Part shown: positions 1 through 7,099 of the stretch, piece after piece
Position numbering within the stretch: position 1 is the first letter of the stretch
How the letters are laid out: each line of letters begins with the position of its first letter
Source: Candidatus Poribacteria bacterium
GTDB lineage: Bacteria > Poribacteria > WGA-4E > WGA-3G
Reading direction: 5' to 3'
NCBI GenBank assembly: GCA_009835515.1
Contig: VXXH01000301.1
Span: 1-8,989, forward strand
DNA: 8,989 bases
Made by a program: the position numbers and the translations under genes
Notes under the pieces: generated by a model
What the model saw: the letters and a program-made list of their open reading frames with translations, nothing else
Told to the model about the DNA's origin: nothing
The model's database searches: none

Positions 1-16
1 ATTATAACTCAAGTTG

Positions 17-42
17 TGGGTTGTCCGTCTAAGCGAAACCCA
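17..42. repeat. Weak inverted repeat near the left edge
   Basis: The arms TGGGTT (17-22) and AACCCA (37-42) are perfect 6-bp complements around a 14-base loop. The sequence AGCGAAACCCAAC resembles GTTGGGTTTCGCT-type intergenic repeats that are common in some bacterial genomes, so this may be the edge of a dispersed repeat. The stem is short and could be chance. No convincing -35/-10 pair was found in the rest of the 139-base leader. Confidence 0.25.
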
Positions 43-125
43 ACATCTCACTTTTATCAAACTCACGTTATTCAAACTTTTTTGGCGTGTAAGCAGCGAC
101 TTTTGTTGGTTTGCCAGCAGTGGAG

Positions 126-131
126 AAGGAG
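126..131 (+). promoter_or_regulatory. Ribosome binding site that selects a TTG start
   Basis: AAGGAG lies 8 bases before a TTG codon at 140-142, inside the purine-rich run GGAGAAGGAG. The TTG is followed immediately by a lysine-bearing n-region and a hydrophobic signal peptide. The reading frame stays open back to another TTG at position 14, but that start would put 42 non-signal-like residues in front of the signal peptide and has no Shine-Dalgarno sequence. TTG at 140 is therefore preferred. Confidence 0.8.
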
Positions 132-139
132 ATAAAAAA

Positions 140-2293
140 TTGAATAAACTGACGAAAAGACAACACATTTATGTTTACGTCCTCACCTTCTGTGTGACGT
201 TGTGCTTCTTGTTTCCACAGATAACAATGGCACAGACCGTTAACATTCCCGACGCGAACCTGCGTGCGGCAATTGCGACAGCTTTAGGTAAAGCACAGGG
301 AGACACGATTACGGCGGAGGAGATGGCGACGCTGACGGACCTTGAGGCGCATAACGCTGGCATACGTAATTTGACAGGACTCACATTTGCAACAAATTTG
401 GAAGAGATAAGATGCAATAATAATTTGATATCCGACCTGTTACCACTCACTGACTTGATCAATCTGCGTGTTATAGAGTTGCGGGACAACGTGATAAGTG
501 ATTTGTCACCGATCGCCGGATTAATCAATTTGGAGTGGCTAATTTTTACACATAACTCAATATCTGATCTCTCCCCAATTGAAGAATTGATCAATTTGTT
601 CGGTTTAGCTGTTGAGGATAATTTAATATCTGACCTCTCTCCGATTTCTGGCTTGATAAAACTTGAAAGGATATGGCTGCACGAAAACCCACCAATTGAT
701 CTCGCCCCCCTCGAAGGATTAATCAGTCTAAGAACCATCAACTCTTGGGGGACCCCCATCATATCGGATCTTTCTCCCTTGGCAAAGTTACCAAAATTGC
801 AGGTTATAGATATTTGTGGTGGAGAGATATCGGACCTCTCTCCATTGGCAAACGCAACAGGATTGAAAGAATTATCCTTTGCTGGCAATGAGATTTGGGA
901 TCTGTCTCCCTTGGTGAACCTAACGGGGCTGACGCGTCTGAATCTGGAAAATAACGAAATAGAAGATGTATCACCGCTCGCAGGATTAATTAACTTGACC
1001 TTGCTAAACCTTGAAAACAATGAAATATTGGACTTTTCACCTTTAGATGCCTTGCCTGAAAGTATACATATCATTCGGCATAACAACCCCGGATTCACAC
1101 CCGCGGCACCGAAAATAGAGGGACCGTGGTTGTGGGTTATTGCACCGACAGATGGAATGTCCGGTTCAGATGCAGCTGCTTCTGGAAAAGATTTTCTCGC
1201 AGAAGTCAGCGGTGGTGAAGTGACAGAGTTGGCGATCGCTACGGAAGGGGCAGCGGCAGGTGAACCGGTCGGGAATAAAGTCTGGACAGTTGGTGAGCTC
1301 TCTCGGAGAGGTGGCAATAACATAAATGATATGGTGAACGCTACAGCTTTGGGATTGGGTGATATAAATCATCATGTAGCGTACGGATCAATTACCGTCG
1401 AATCACTGAGCCAACAGCGCACAAGGATGTTTGTCGGGAGTGGTGATGCTGTTAAGGTTTGGCTCAACGGTGTTTTGGTTCACAACGAACCTGTAGATCG
1501 GGATGCTGACGATTATCAGGAGAGTTTCCCTGTCACATTGGAGCGGGGAACAAATATCTTGTTAGTCGCTGTCTACGAGGGTGAAGGCTGGTGGAGCGGT
1601 TTTTTTGGGTTTGATACCAACGCGGAATTCACAGTATACTTACCGGGGCCTTCACTTGTGTTGGATACACCGCGTGTTGCCGATATAAATGAAGACGGAA
1701 AGGTGACCATTCTGGACCTGATCTTGGTCGCACGCGACTTCGGAAACAATAAACTTGCTAACCCGCGAACGGATGTAAACGGTGATGGAAAGGTCAATAT
1801 ATCGGACCTGACCCTTGTCGCACAAAGTATGGACGCAGATGCGGGGAACGCAGGTCCCTCCGCCGTTGCTATGAACGGCGCGATTTCTCCAGCGGTCATA
1901 CGCGCTTGGATACTACAGGCGCAGATTGAAAGCAATGGTTCACTTGTGTTTCAACAGGGTATTACAAACCTCCGACGGCTTTTAGAGACGTTAATCCCAA
2001 AGCAGACGGCATTGCTTGCAAACTATCCAAACCCGTTTAACCCGGAGACATGGATACCTTACCAACTCGCGCAGGCAAGCGACGTTCAAGTTCATATCTA
2101 TGCAGCGACTGGTGTTTTGGTCCGGACATTGGATTTAGGACATCAGGCTGCTGGTATCTATAGCGACAGGAGCCGGGCAGTATATTGGGACGGTGAAAAT
2201 GAGATAGGGGAACCTGTCGCGAGTGGCGTCTATTTTTATACGTTGACAGCCGGTGATTTCACGGCAACCCGCAAGATGCTGATAAGGAAGTAA
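140..2293 (+). CDS. Secreted LRR protein with dockerin and C-terminal sorting-type domain
   Basis: The product is 717 aa and probably acts outside the cytoplasm as a binding or scaffold protein; no catalytic motif is visible. Residues 1-31 form a signal peptide (NKLTKR, hydrophobic core, cleavage near TMA-Q). A cap (VNIPDANLRAAI) is followed by about 11 internalin/SDS22-type 22-residue LRRs (65-308), repeat core NxISDLSPLAGLIN. Residues 324-504 form a beta-sandwich-like module with GPWLW (328-332) and VWLNG (440-444), resembling carbohydrate-binding jelly-roll domains. A type I dockerin has two calcium loops, DINEDGKVTILD (515-526) and DVNGDGKVNISD (545-556). The C-terminus holds NYPNPFNPETWIPY (628-641) and ends in TRKMLIRK, as in FlgD-Ig/T9SS-type sorting domains. 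The next gene is a longer paralogue 140 bp downstream. Domain names are inferred by eye; the ligand is unknown. Confidence 0.87.
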   Translation: MNKLTKRQHIYVYVLTFCVTLCFLFPQITMAQTVNIPDANLRAAIATALGKAQGDTITAEEMATLTDLEAHNAGIRNLTGLTFATNLEEIRCNNNLISDLLPLTDLINLRVIELRDNVISDLSPIAGLINLEWLIFTHNSISDLSPIEELINLFGLAVEDNLISDLSPISGLIKLERIWLHENPPIDLAPLEGLISLRTINSWGTPIISDLSPLAKLPKLQVIDICGGEISDLSPLANATGLKELSFAGNEIWDLSPLVNLTGLTRLNLENNEIEDVSPLAGLINLTLLNLENNEILDFSPLDALPESIHIIRHNNPGFTPAAPKIEGPWLWVIAPTDGMSGSDAAASGKDFLAEVSGGEVTELAIATEGAAAGEPVGNKVWTVGELSRRGGNNINDMVNATALGLGDINHHVAYGSITVESLSQQRTRMFVGSGDAVKVWLNGVLVHNEPVDRDADDYQESFPVTLERGTNILLVAVYEGEGWWSGFFGFDTNAEFTVYLPGPSLVLDTPRVADINEDGKVTILDLILVARDFGNNKLANPRTDVNGDGKVNISDLTLVAQSMDADAGNAGPSAVAMNGAISPAVIRAWILQAQIESNGSLVFQQGITNLRRLLETLIPKQTALLANYPNPFNPETWIPYQLAQASDVQVHIYAATGVLVRTLDLGHQAAGIYSDRSRAVYWDGENEIGEPVASGVYFYTLTAGDFTATRKMLIRK
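332..1063 (+). repeat. Leucine-rich repeat array (about 11 units)
   Basis: In-frame 66-bp units encode 22-residue repeats of the form LxxLxLxxNxISDLSPLxxLxx. Unit 7 (with GTPIISDLSPLAKLPK) is one residue longer. The period matches internalin-type LRRs, which fold into a curved binding surface. The same array recurs at 4216-5013, with unit 7 here aligning to unit 6 there, so the two arrays appear to descend from one ancestor with unit gain or loss at both ends. Confidence 0.9.
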
Positions 2294-2312
2294 GTTATCA
2301 GCCTTCTTTTTC
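2278..2312 (+). terminator. Putative rho-independent terminator overlapping the stop codon
   Basis: GCTGATAA (2278-2285) and TTATCAGC (2295-2302) form a perfect 8-bp stem around a 9-base loop that contains the TAA stop of the first gene. The T-rich tract CTTCTTTTTC follows at once. The stem is AT-rich, hence only moderate strength. If active, it would separate transcription of the first LRR gene from the cytochrome-LRR gene. Confidence 0.5.
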
Positions 2313-2354
2313 AATAAGGTTTGATGTAGATTAGGGGTTTAATCATATAGTTCG

Positions 2355-2417
2355 CGGGCCTGCTATAAATAGCGCTACTACAAGCAGCTCGTTTGTAGTA
2401 GGGAGATTCATCGCCCG
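2355..2417. repeat. Structured palindromic element (REP-like)
   Basis: Nested inverted repeats fill this 63-bp intergenic stretch. The outer arms are CGGGC (2355-2359) and GCCCG (2413-2417). Inside are GCTA (2362-2365) with TAGC (2370-2373), and a strong 9-bp stem CTACTACAA (2375-2383) with TTGTAGTAG (2393-2401), extendable by a G-U and a C-G pair. There is no T-tract, so it is not a classical terminator. It ends just before the Shine-Dalgarno sequence of the next gene. It resembles dispersed intergenic palindromic repeats, but only one copy is visible here; a 5'UTR RNA structure is the alternative. Confidence 0.5.
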
Positions 2418-2419
2418 TT

Positions 2420-2426
2420 GGAGGAG
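2420..2426 (+). promoter_or_regulatory. Strong ribosome binding site of the cytochrome-LRR gene
   Basis: GGAGGAG lies 7 bases before the ATG at 2434. The 9-mer GGAGATTCA occurs twice here (2402-2410 and 2423-2431), the second copy overlapping this site, so a small duplication may have created it. The site directly follows the palindromic element, so folding of that element in the mRNA could affect access to it. Confidence 0.8.
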
Positions 2427-2433
2427 ATTCACC

Positions 2434-5400
2434 ATGAAGACAAGCAAATATCTTTTCGTAATTATTTTCCCACTTATTTTGCTGAGATTTGGAACAGCAC
2501 AAGCACAAGATAACCTCGCACAAGAGGTGTACACTATCTTTCAACAAAACTGTCTGTTATGTCATGGTGAACATGGCTCGTTTACCGAAGACCTTATCAT
2601 TGATCGCGCCGCACTCATTGCCTCTGGGACGATTGTTCCGAGGAATCCGAATGCTTCCGAGTTCTTAAAGCGGTTAATTGAAGATACGCCAGAAAAACCG
2701 AGAATGCCGTGGGGACAACCCGCACTCTCAGATGATGCGATTCAGACGATTCGCCTTTGGATTCAAGCAGGCGCGCCGGATTGGGAGGTGCAGTATGATG
2801 TCAACTTCATTACGACCGATGCGATGCTTGATACTATTCAAGCGCATCTTGAGGGGCTCTCGGCATTTGATCGTCCATCTGCGCGTTATTTTACGTTGAC
2901 GCATCTCTATAACGCTGGCGAAAGTCCCGAAGCACTTGATGCTTATAAGATCGCGCTCTCGAAACTCGTCAACAGTCTCTCTTGGGGTTTTGATGTCATT
3001 AACCCCCAGCCAATTGACCTCCAAGAGACGATCTTTTACATCGATCTGCGCCACTACGAATGGGATGTCAGAAACGAGGCGTGGACGCAGATTGAACGGG
3101 AATATCCCTACAGCATTGACTTTGATCCAGAAACGCAAGCAGGTCTCCACGAAAAGTTGACGCATTTGCGTACAGAGATGGCTTGCGAAGTGCCGTTTGT
3201 TCATGTGGACTGGTTCCTTGCGAATGCGTCATTACCACCGCTTTACCACGATATTCTGGACCTCCCAGAGACGGATCGGGAGTTAGAACAACAACTGGAA
3301 GTCAATGTTACGAGAAATATTGACAGTGCGCCGGGTGTTCGCGTCTGGCGTGCGGGTTTCAATGATTCGGGGGTATCGAATAACAACCGCGTCGTAGAAC
3401 GGCACACCTCGCGATATGGTGCGTATTGGAAAAGTTACGATTTTGCGGGGAGTGTAGGTCAACAGAATATCTTTACGCATCCGCTGACTTTCAGAGCCGA
3501 CGGTGGTGAAGTGGTGTTCAATCTACCGAACGGTTTGCAGGCATACTATATCTCCGATGCGTCAGGGAACCGGATAGATGAGGCACCAACAAATATCGTT
3601 TCGAATCCTGCGGCGAGCAACCCTGCCGTGCGGAATGGACTCTCCTGTATCGGTTGCCACACGGAAGGGATGAAGACGTTTGAAGACGAAGTGCGCGCGG
3701 TTGTTGAAAAAGCCCCTGATGGCCCGGTGAAAGATCAGGGGTTGCGGCTGTATGTGGAGCAATCGGTGATGGATGATCTTGTAGAGGAAGACACGGAGCG
3801 TTACAGGGCGGCACTCGAAAAGACCGGTGGTGTCTTTGGTGGTATTGAGCCTGTGCATCGTTTCCACGAGGAATTTCAAGGTCCCGTGGACGCATTACAC
3901 GCTGCCGCTGCTGTCGGTTTAGAAACTGAGACGTTCCTCCAAGAGATTCTCGATAAACAGCGTTTGCGGAGTTTAGGTTTGGCTGGGTTATTGGAAGGCG
4001 GAGATGTGAACCGAGATGCATGGACTTCCAATTTTGCCCAAGTAATTTCCGCGCTGAATGCCCCAGGCGACACAACAACACGTCCAGTCGAGCCGGTGAC
4101 GGACCTACGTCCCGGTGATCTGGTTTCTATCCCCGATCCGAACCTTCGTACTGTGATAGAACAGTTGCTCGGTAAAGCCCCAAATGCTTTGATTACAGCA
4201 GCGGATATGGCAAGGTTGACGCGGATTGATGCCGATGACGCTGGAATTAGCAATTTGACAGGGCTTGAGGCTGTGACAGAACTGGAGCGGATAGAATTTC
4301 GTCGTAATTCCATATCCGATCTATCTCCGCTCAGAGGCTTAACCCAACTCAATAATATTAAACTGCGAGGAAACAGGATAACGGACGTATCACCGCTTGC
4401 TGGTTTAATCAACGTGGATTGGTTGGGACTTGAGGAAAACGAGATAACCGATTTATCCCCACTGAAGGGATTAATAAAATTAAACGGGATAGGCATTTCA
4501 GGCAACCCGGTATCAGATGTGTCGCCACTTGCGGGATTAATCAGTTTGGAAAGAATTGACGCTTGGCGTACACCTATCTCTGATTTCTCTCCGTTAGCAA
4601 GGTTGCCACGACTCAGTTGGATAGAATTTGGCAATGACCGGTCGATAGCGGTTCTTCCATCACTGAAGGGATTGAAAAATTTGAGACGGTTGGAAATTAA
4701 CGACTGTAACATCTCAGATATCTCTGGGTTGGCGGAATTAACTCGGTTGCAGAGGTTAGAATTGATCAATAACCAGATGTCGGATATATCTCCCTTGGAA
4801 AATCTAAAAAGTTTAGAGCATCTGAATCTTGACGCTAATATCATCTCAGATGTATCGCCACTTGCGAACTTAACACGGTTGAAAGTGTTATATCTTGAAA
4901 ACAACCAAATATCGGATGTATCGCCGCTTGCGGGATTGACTAACTTGGAACGATTAGACCTGCGCAACAACGCGATATCTGACTTTTCACCTTTAGACGG
5001 GTTGTCCGAGAAGACGATTATTAGGTCACAAGGCAACCCGAGCGCTGTTCTGCAAGGGGGGGCGAAGATAGTAGGACCGTGGTTATGGGTGGTACTTCCG
5101 GGAGAAGGTTTTCACAATGGCAGAGATCTGCTTGCACAAGCAAGCGGAGGTAAAATGACGGAACTAAGTGTTGCTACTGACGGGGCAACGGAGGGTGAAC
5201 CCGTCGGAAGTAATGTGTGGACTTCCCACAAAATTGATCCTAATGGCGCGAATACAAGAAAATTGGTGCGTGCGCTTGGTGTTGATGACAGCCACCAGCA
5301 TAGAGTTATGTATGGTTCCATTATCTTGCGTTCAGACACAGAACAGCAGACAACGATGTTTGCTGGAAGCGATAATGATCACAAGGTCTGGCTCAATGGC

Positions 5401-7095
5401 AAATTAGTTAACGAAAAACTTGATGGGAATTGGGCAACCGATTATCAACAATCCTTTCCCGTCAGGCTGAAACAAGGAAAAAATGTCTTGTTAGTTGCGG
5501 TTTTTGATTATGAAGGTGGGTGGGGCGGAGCTGCTCATTTCGGATTTGCACCAGATACTGAATATACGATATTACCTCCCGGTTCCAGATTTTCCTTTTC
5601 CACAGCGGCGACACAGGTTAAGGTGGGCGATAGGTTCACCATTCAACTCAGCACAGAAAATATCTCCGACTTAGCAGGGTGGCAGGGTGATATTACGTTT
5701 GATCCCGCTGTGCTAAAAGTAAATAATGTTAGCGAAGGCAGTTTTCTGAAGCAGGGCGGTGGACGCACCCACTTTTTGAAAGGCACGATTGATAATACAA
5801 CAGGGAGAATCGACGGTGTAGGTTCTGCGCGGATCTCCGAAGGTGGGGTTAGCGGTAAAGGCACGCTGCTGTCTGTCACATTCACAGCGATAGCGAATGG
5901 AGAGAGCCGGTTGTCCTTACGGAAGTTTCAAGCCGGTTCCAGCCTCGGTGAGACCATTTCTTCTCGTCCACCTGATATTATCATTACGGTCGGAGATCCA
6001 TCTGTCTCGGATGTCAGTGATGACCTATTCTCACTTTCTACAGATGCAGATCCGATTCGTATGGGTGATACCTTCACCCTTCGTCTTAACGCAAATGATG
6101 TTACTGATTTAGCAGGATGGCAGACGGATATTTCGTTTGATCCTGCTCTGCTTGAAGCGGTTGAGGTGAGCGAAGGCGATTTTCTGAAGGCGAAAAGTGG
6201 AGATACCTTCTTTCTCCAAGGCTTCATTGATAACACGGCAGGTAAAATCACAGGTATCAGCACAGCGAAGCTTAAGGGCAGTGGTAGCGGCACAGGCACG
6301 CTGCTGTTGGTTACATTCAAGGCGAAGGCTGCCGGAGAGACACGAGTGACACTTAGCAATTTCTACGCTGGCTCCAGCAGCGGTGAAGCAATCCCATCGG
6401 ATGCTCCTGAAATTGTTATCATTGTGGAAGACCGCGAGTATCCGGCTTGGGATGTCAATCAGGATGGTCAGGTAAACGTCCTGGATCTAATTCTGGTGGC
6501 ACAATATTTAGGTGAAGATGCCGCCAGCAATCCCCAAGTAGATGTGAACGGTGATGGAATTATTAATATTTTAGATCTCATTATTGTCGCACAATATTTC
6601 GGGGAATCAACCGAAGCGGCTGCACCTTTCTATGTTGCTGCAATAGATAGTTTGGAATTGGATCCAGCAATGATTCGGACATGGATAGCACAGGCAGAGG
6701 CTGAGAATGACGGTTCGCTCGTCTTTAGGCAAGGTATCGCGAATCTTCAACGGCTTTTAGCATTGCTACTGCCAAAAAAGACGGCGTTGCTTGCGAATTA
6801 TCCGAACCCCTTTAATCCTGAGACGTGGATACCGTATCACCTGGCGGAACCGGCAGATGTCAGAGTGCGTATCTATGCTGCCGATGGTGTCTTGGTTCGG
6901 ACGTTGGCGTTAGGACATCAAGTCGCTGGCATCTATGAGAATCGCACCCGCGCGGCGTATTGGGATGGCAAAAACGAGGTAGGAGAACCTGTTGCGAGTG
7001 GTGTCTATTTCTATACATTGTCCACGGAGTCCACACGCGACTCCGTTACTGCTGGTGATTTCATGACAACCCGCAAAATGTTAATAAGGAAATAA
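2434..7095 (+). CDS. Di-heme cytochrome c / LRR / cohesin / dockerin surface protein
   Basis: The product is 1553 aa, exported, probably surface-displayed and redox-active. A signal peptide covers residues 1-25 (AQA-QD). A planctomycete-type cytochrome c domain spans about 28-125, with heme motif CLLCH (40-44), a candidate distal ligand Met91 in RMPWGQP, and an ending typical of the family (RLWIQAGAPDW). Residues 126-560 are not a domain I can name; they carry a second heme motif, CIGCH (405-409), in the context NGLSCIGCHTEG. Then come an LRR cap (about 563-590), about 12 LRRs (595-860), a sandwich module (877-1051; GPWLW 881-885, VWLNG 985-989), two cohesin-like domains (about 1052-1188 and 1198-1333), a dockerin (DVNQDGQVNVLD 1340-1351, DVNGDGIINILD 1370-1381) and a sorting-type C-terminus (NYPNPFNPETWIPY 1455-1468). 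Residues 1530-1538 are an insertion absent from the upstream paralogue. Domains are assigned by eye; the electron partner is unknown. Confidence 0.9.
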   Translation: MKTSKYLFVIIFPLILLRFGTAQAQDNLAQEVYTIFQQNCLLCHGEHGSFTEDLIIDRAALIASGTIVPRNPNASEFLKRLIEDTPEKPRMPWGQPALSDDAIQTIRLWIQAGAPDWEVQYDVNFITTDAMLDTIQAHLEGLSAFDRPSARYFTLTHLYNAGESPEALDAYKIALSKLVNSLSWGFDVINPQPIDLQETIFYIDLRHYEWDVRNEAWTQIEREYPYSIDFDPETQAGLHEKLTHLRTEMACEVPFVHVDWFLANASLPPLYHDILDLPETDRELEQQLEVNVTRNIDSAPGVRVWRAGFNDSGVSNNNRVVERHTSRYGAYWKSYDFAGSVGQQNIFTHPLTFRADGGEVVFNLPNGLQAYYISDASGNRIDEAPTNIVSNPAASNPAVRNGLSCIGCHTEGMKTFEDEVRAVVEKAPDGPVKDQGLRLYVEQSVMDDLVEEDTERYRAALEKTGGVFGGIEPVHRFHEEFQGPVDALHAAAAVGLETETFLQEILDKQRLRSLGLAGLLEGGDVNRDAWTSNFAQVISALNAPGDTTTRPVEPVTDLRPGDLVSIPDPNLRTVIEQLLGKAPNALITAADMARLTRIDADDAGISNLTGLEAVTELERIEFRRNSISDLSPLRGLTQLNNIKLRGNRITDVSPLAGLINVDWLGLEENEITDLSPLKGLIKLNGIGISGNPVSDVSPLAGLISLERIDAWRTPISDFSPLARLPRLSWIEFGNDRSIAVLPSLKGLKNLRRLEINDCNISDISGLAELTRLQRLELINNQMSDISPLENLKSLEHLNLDANIISDVSPLANLTRLKVLYLENNQISDVSPLAGLTNLERLDLRNNAISDFSPLDGLSEKTIIRSQGNPSAVLQGGAKIVGPWLWVVLPGEGFHNGRDLLAQASGGKMTELSVATDGATEGEPVGSNVWTSHKIDPNGANTRKLVRALGVDDSHQHRVMYGSIILRSDTEQQTTMFAGSDNDHKVWLNGKLVNEKLDGNWATDYQQSFPVRLKQGKNVLLVAVFDYEGGWGGAAHFGFAPDTEYTILPPGSRFSFSTAATQVKVGDRFTIQLSTENISDLAGWQGDITFDPAVLKVNNVSEGSFLKQGGGRTHFLKGTIDNTTGRIDGVGSARISEGGVSGKGTLLSVTFTAIANGESRLSLRKFQAGSSLGETISSRPPDIIITVGDPSVSDVSDDLFSLSTDADPIRMGDTFTLRLNANDVTDLAGWQTDISFDPALLEAVEVSEGDFLKAKSGDTFFLQGFIDNTAGKITGISTAKLKGSGSGTGTLLLVTFKAKAAGETRVTLSNFYAGSSSGEAIPSDAPEIVIIVEDREYPAWDVNQDGQVNVLDLILVAQYLGEDAASNPQVDVNGDGIINILDLIIVAQYFGESTEAAAPFYVAAIDSLELDPAMIRTWIAQAEAENDGSLVFRQGIANLQRLLALLLPKKTALLANYPNPFNPETWIPYHLAEPADVRVRIYAADGVLVRTLALGHQVAGIYENRTRAAYWDGKNEVGEPVASGVYFYTLSTESTRDSVTAGDFMTTRKMLIRK
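4216..5013 (+). repeat. Leucine-rich repeat array (about 12 units)
   Basis: In-frame 66-bp units encode 22-residue repeats (LxxLxLxxNxISDVSPLAGLxN); unit 7, with RSIAVLPSLKGLKN, is one residue longer and off-consensus. Compared with the array at 332-1063, unit 6 here (TPISDFSPLARLPR) corresponds to unit 7 there. This array therefore has one unit fewer before that point and two more after it. Confidence 0.9.
5587..6432 (+). repeat. Tandem duplicated cohesin-like domains
   Basis: Two consecutive segments of about 135 residues are clear duplicates. Both have VGD/MGD-TFT near the start, then DLAGWQ, FDPA-L, VSEG-FLK, F(L)-G-IDNT-G-I and GTLL-VTF, then an AGSS-GE segment and an ending in II-V. 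The layout matches the cohesin (type I/II) beta-sandwich: an N-terminal strand, the FDP motif after the AGWQ strand, and the GTLL-V-F strand near the end. Cohesins bind dockerins; the gene carrying them also encodes a dockerin, as does the upstream gene. The upstream paralogue lacks this segment. Confidence 0.82.
7021..7047. repeat. 27-bp in-frame palindromic insertion
   Basis: The upstream paralogue runs YFYTL-TAGDF without a break here; this gene has nine extra codons (STESTRDSV) between YFYTL and TAGDF. The extra 27 bp contain a perfect 8-bp inverted repeat, ACGGAGTC (7024-7031) and GACTCCGT (7039-7046), around a 7-base loop. An exact multiple of three with a hairpin core suggests insertion of a small palindromic element into the coding frame, not random indels. 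Loss from the paralogue is the alternative. Confidence 0.55.
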
Positions 7096-7099
7096 ATCC

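Noticed and set aside
14..139. N-terminal extension of the first gene from a TTG at 14
   Set aside because: It has no Shine-Dalgarno sequence and would bury the signal peptide behind 42 residues; AAGGAG before the TTG at 140 explains the start better.
332..1063. Regularly spaced repeats as a possible CRISPR array
   Set aside because: The 66-bp period is continuous coding sequence for 22-residue LRRs, with no unique spacers.
175..1323. Long open frame (382 codons) on the minus strand opposite the first LRR array
   Set aside because: It mirrors the 66-bp LRR period, and a similar antisense frame lies opposite the second array. The plus-strand protein has a signal peptide, LRRs and a C-terminal domain, whereas the antisense product is only a low-complexity repeat.
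2321..2370. Promoter for the cytochrome-LRR gene (TTGATG at 2321 and TATAAAT at 2364)
   Set aside because: The two elements are too far apart to pair, and no better -10 lies at 16-18 bp from TTGATG. TATAAAT also belongs to the small GCTA/TAGC palindrome. A promoter probably exists in this gap but cannot be placed.
3876..5036. Long open frame (386 codons) on the minus strand opposite the second LRR array
   Set aside because: Same cause as at 175-1323: the repeated ISDLSPLAGL codons read antisense leave a stop-free frame. It has no recognisable domain and overlaps a confident gene.
5643..6359. Two minus-strand open frames opposite the cohesin domains
   Set aside because: They lie in duplicated cohesin coding sequence, resemble each other only because the sense strand is duplicated, and have no independent support.
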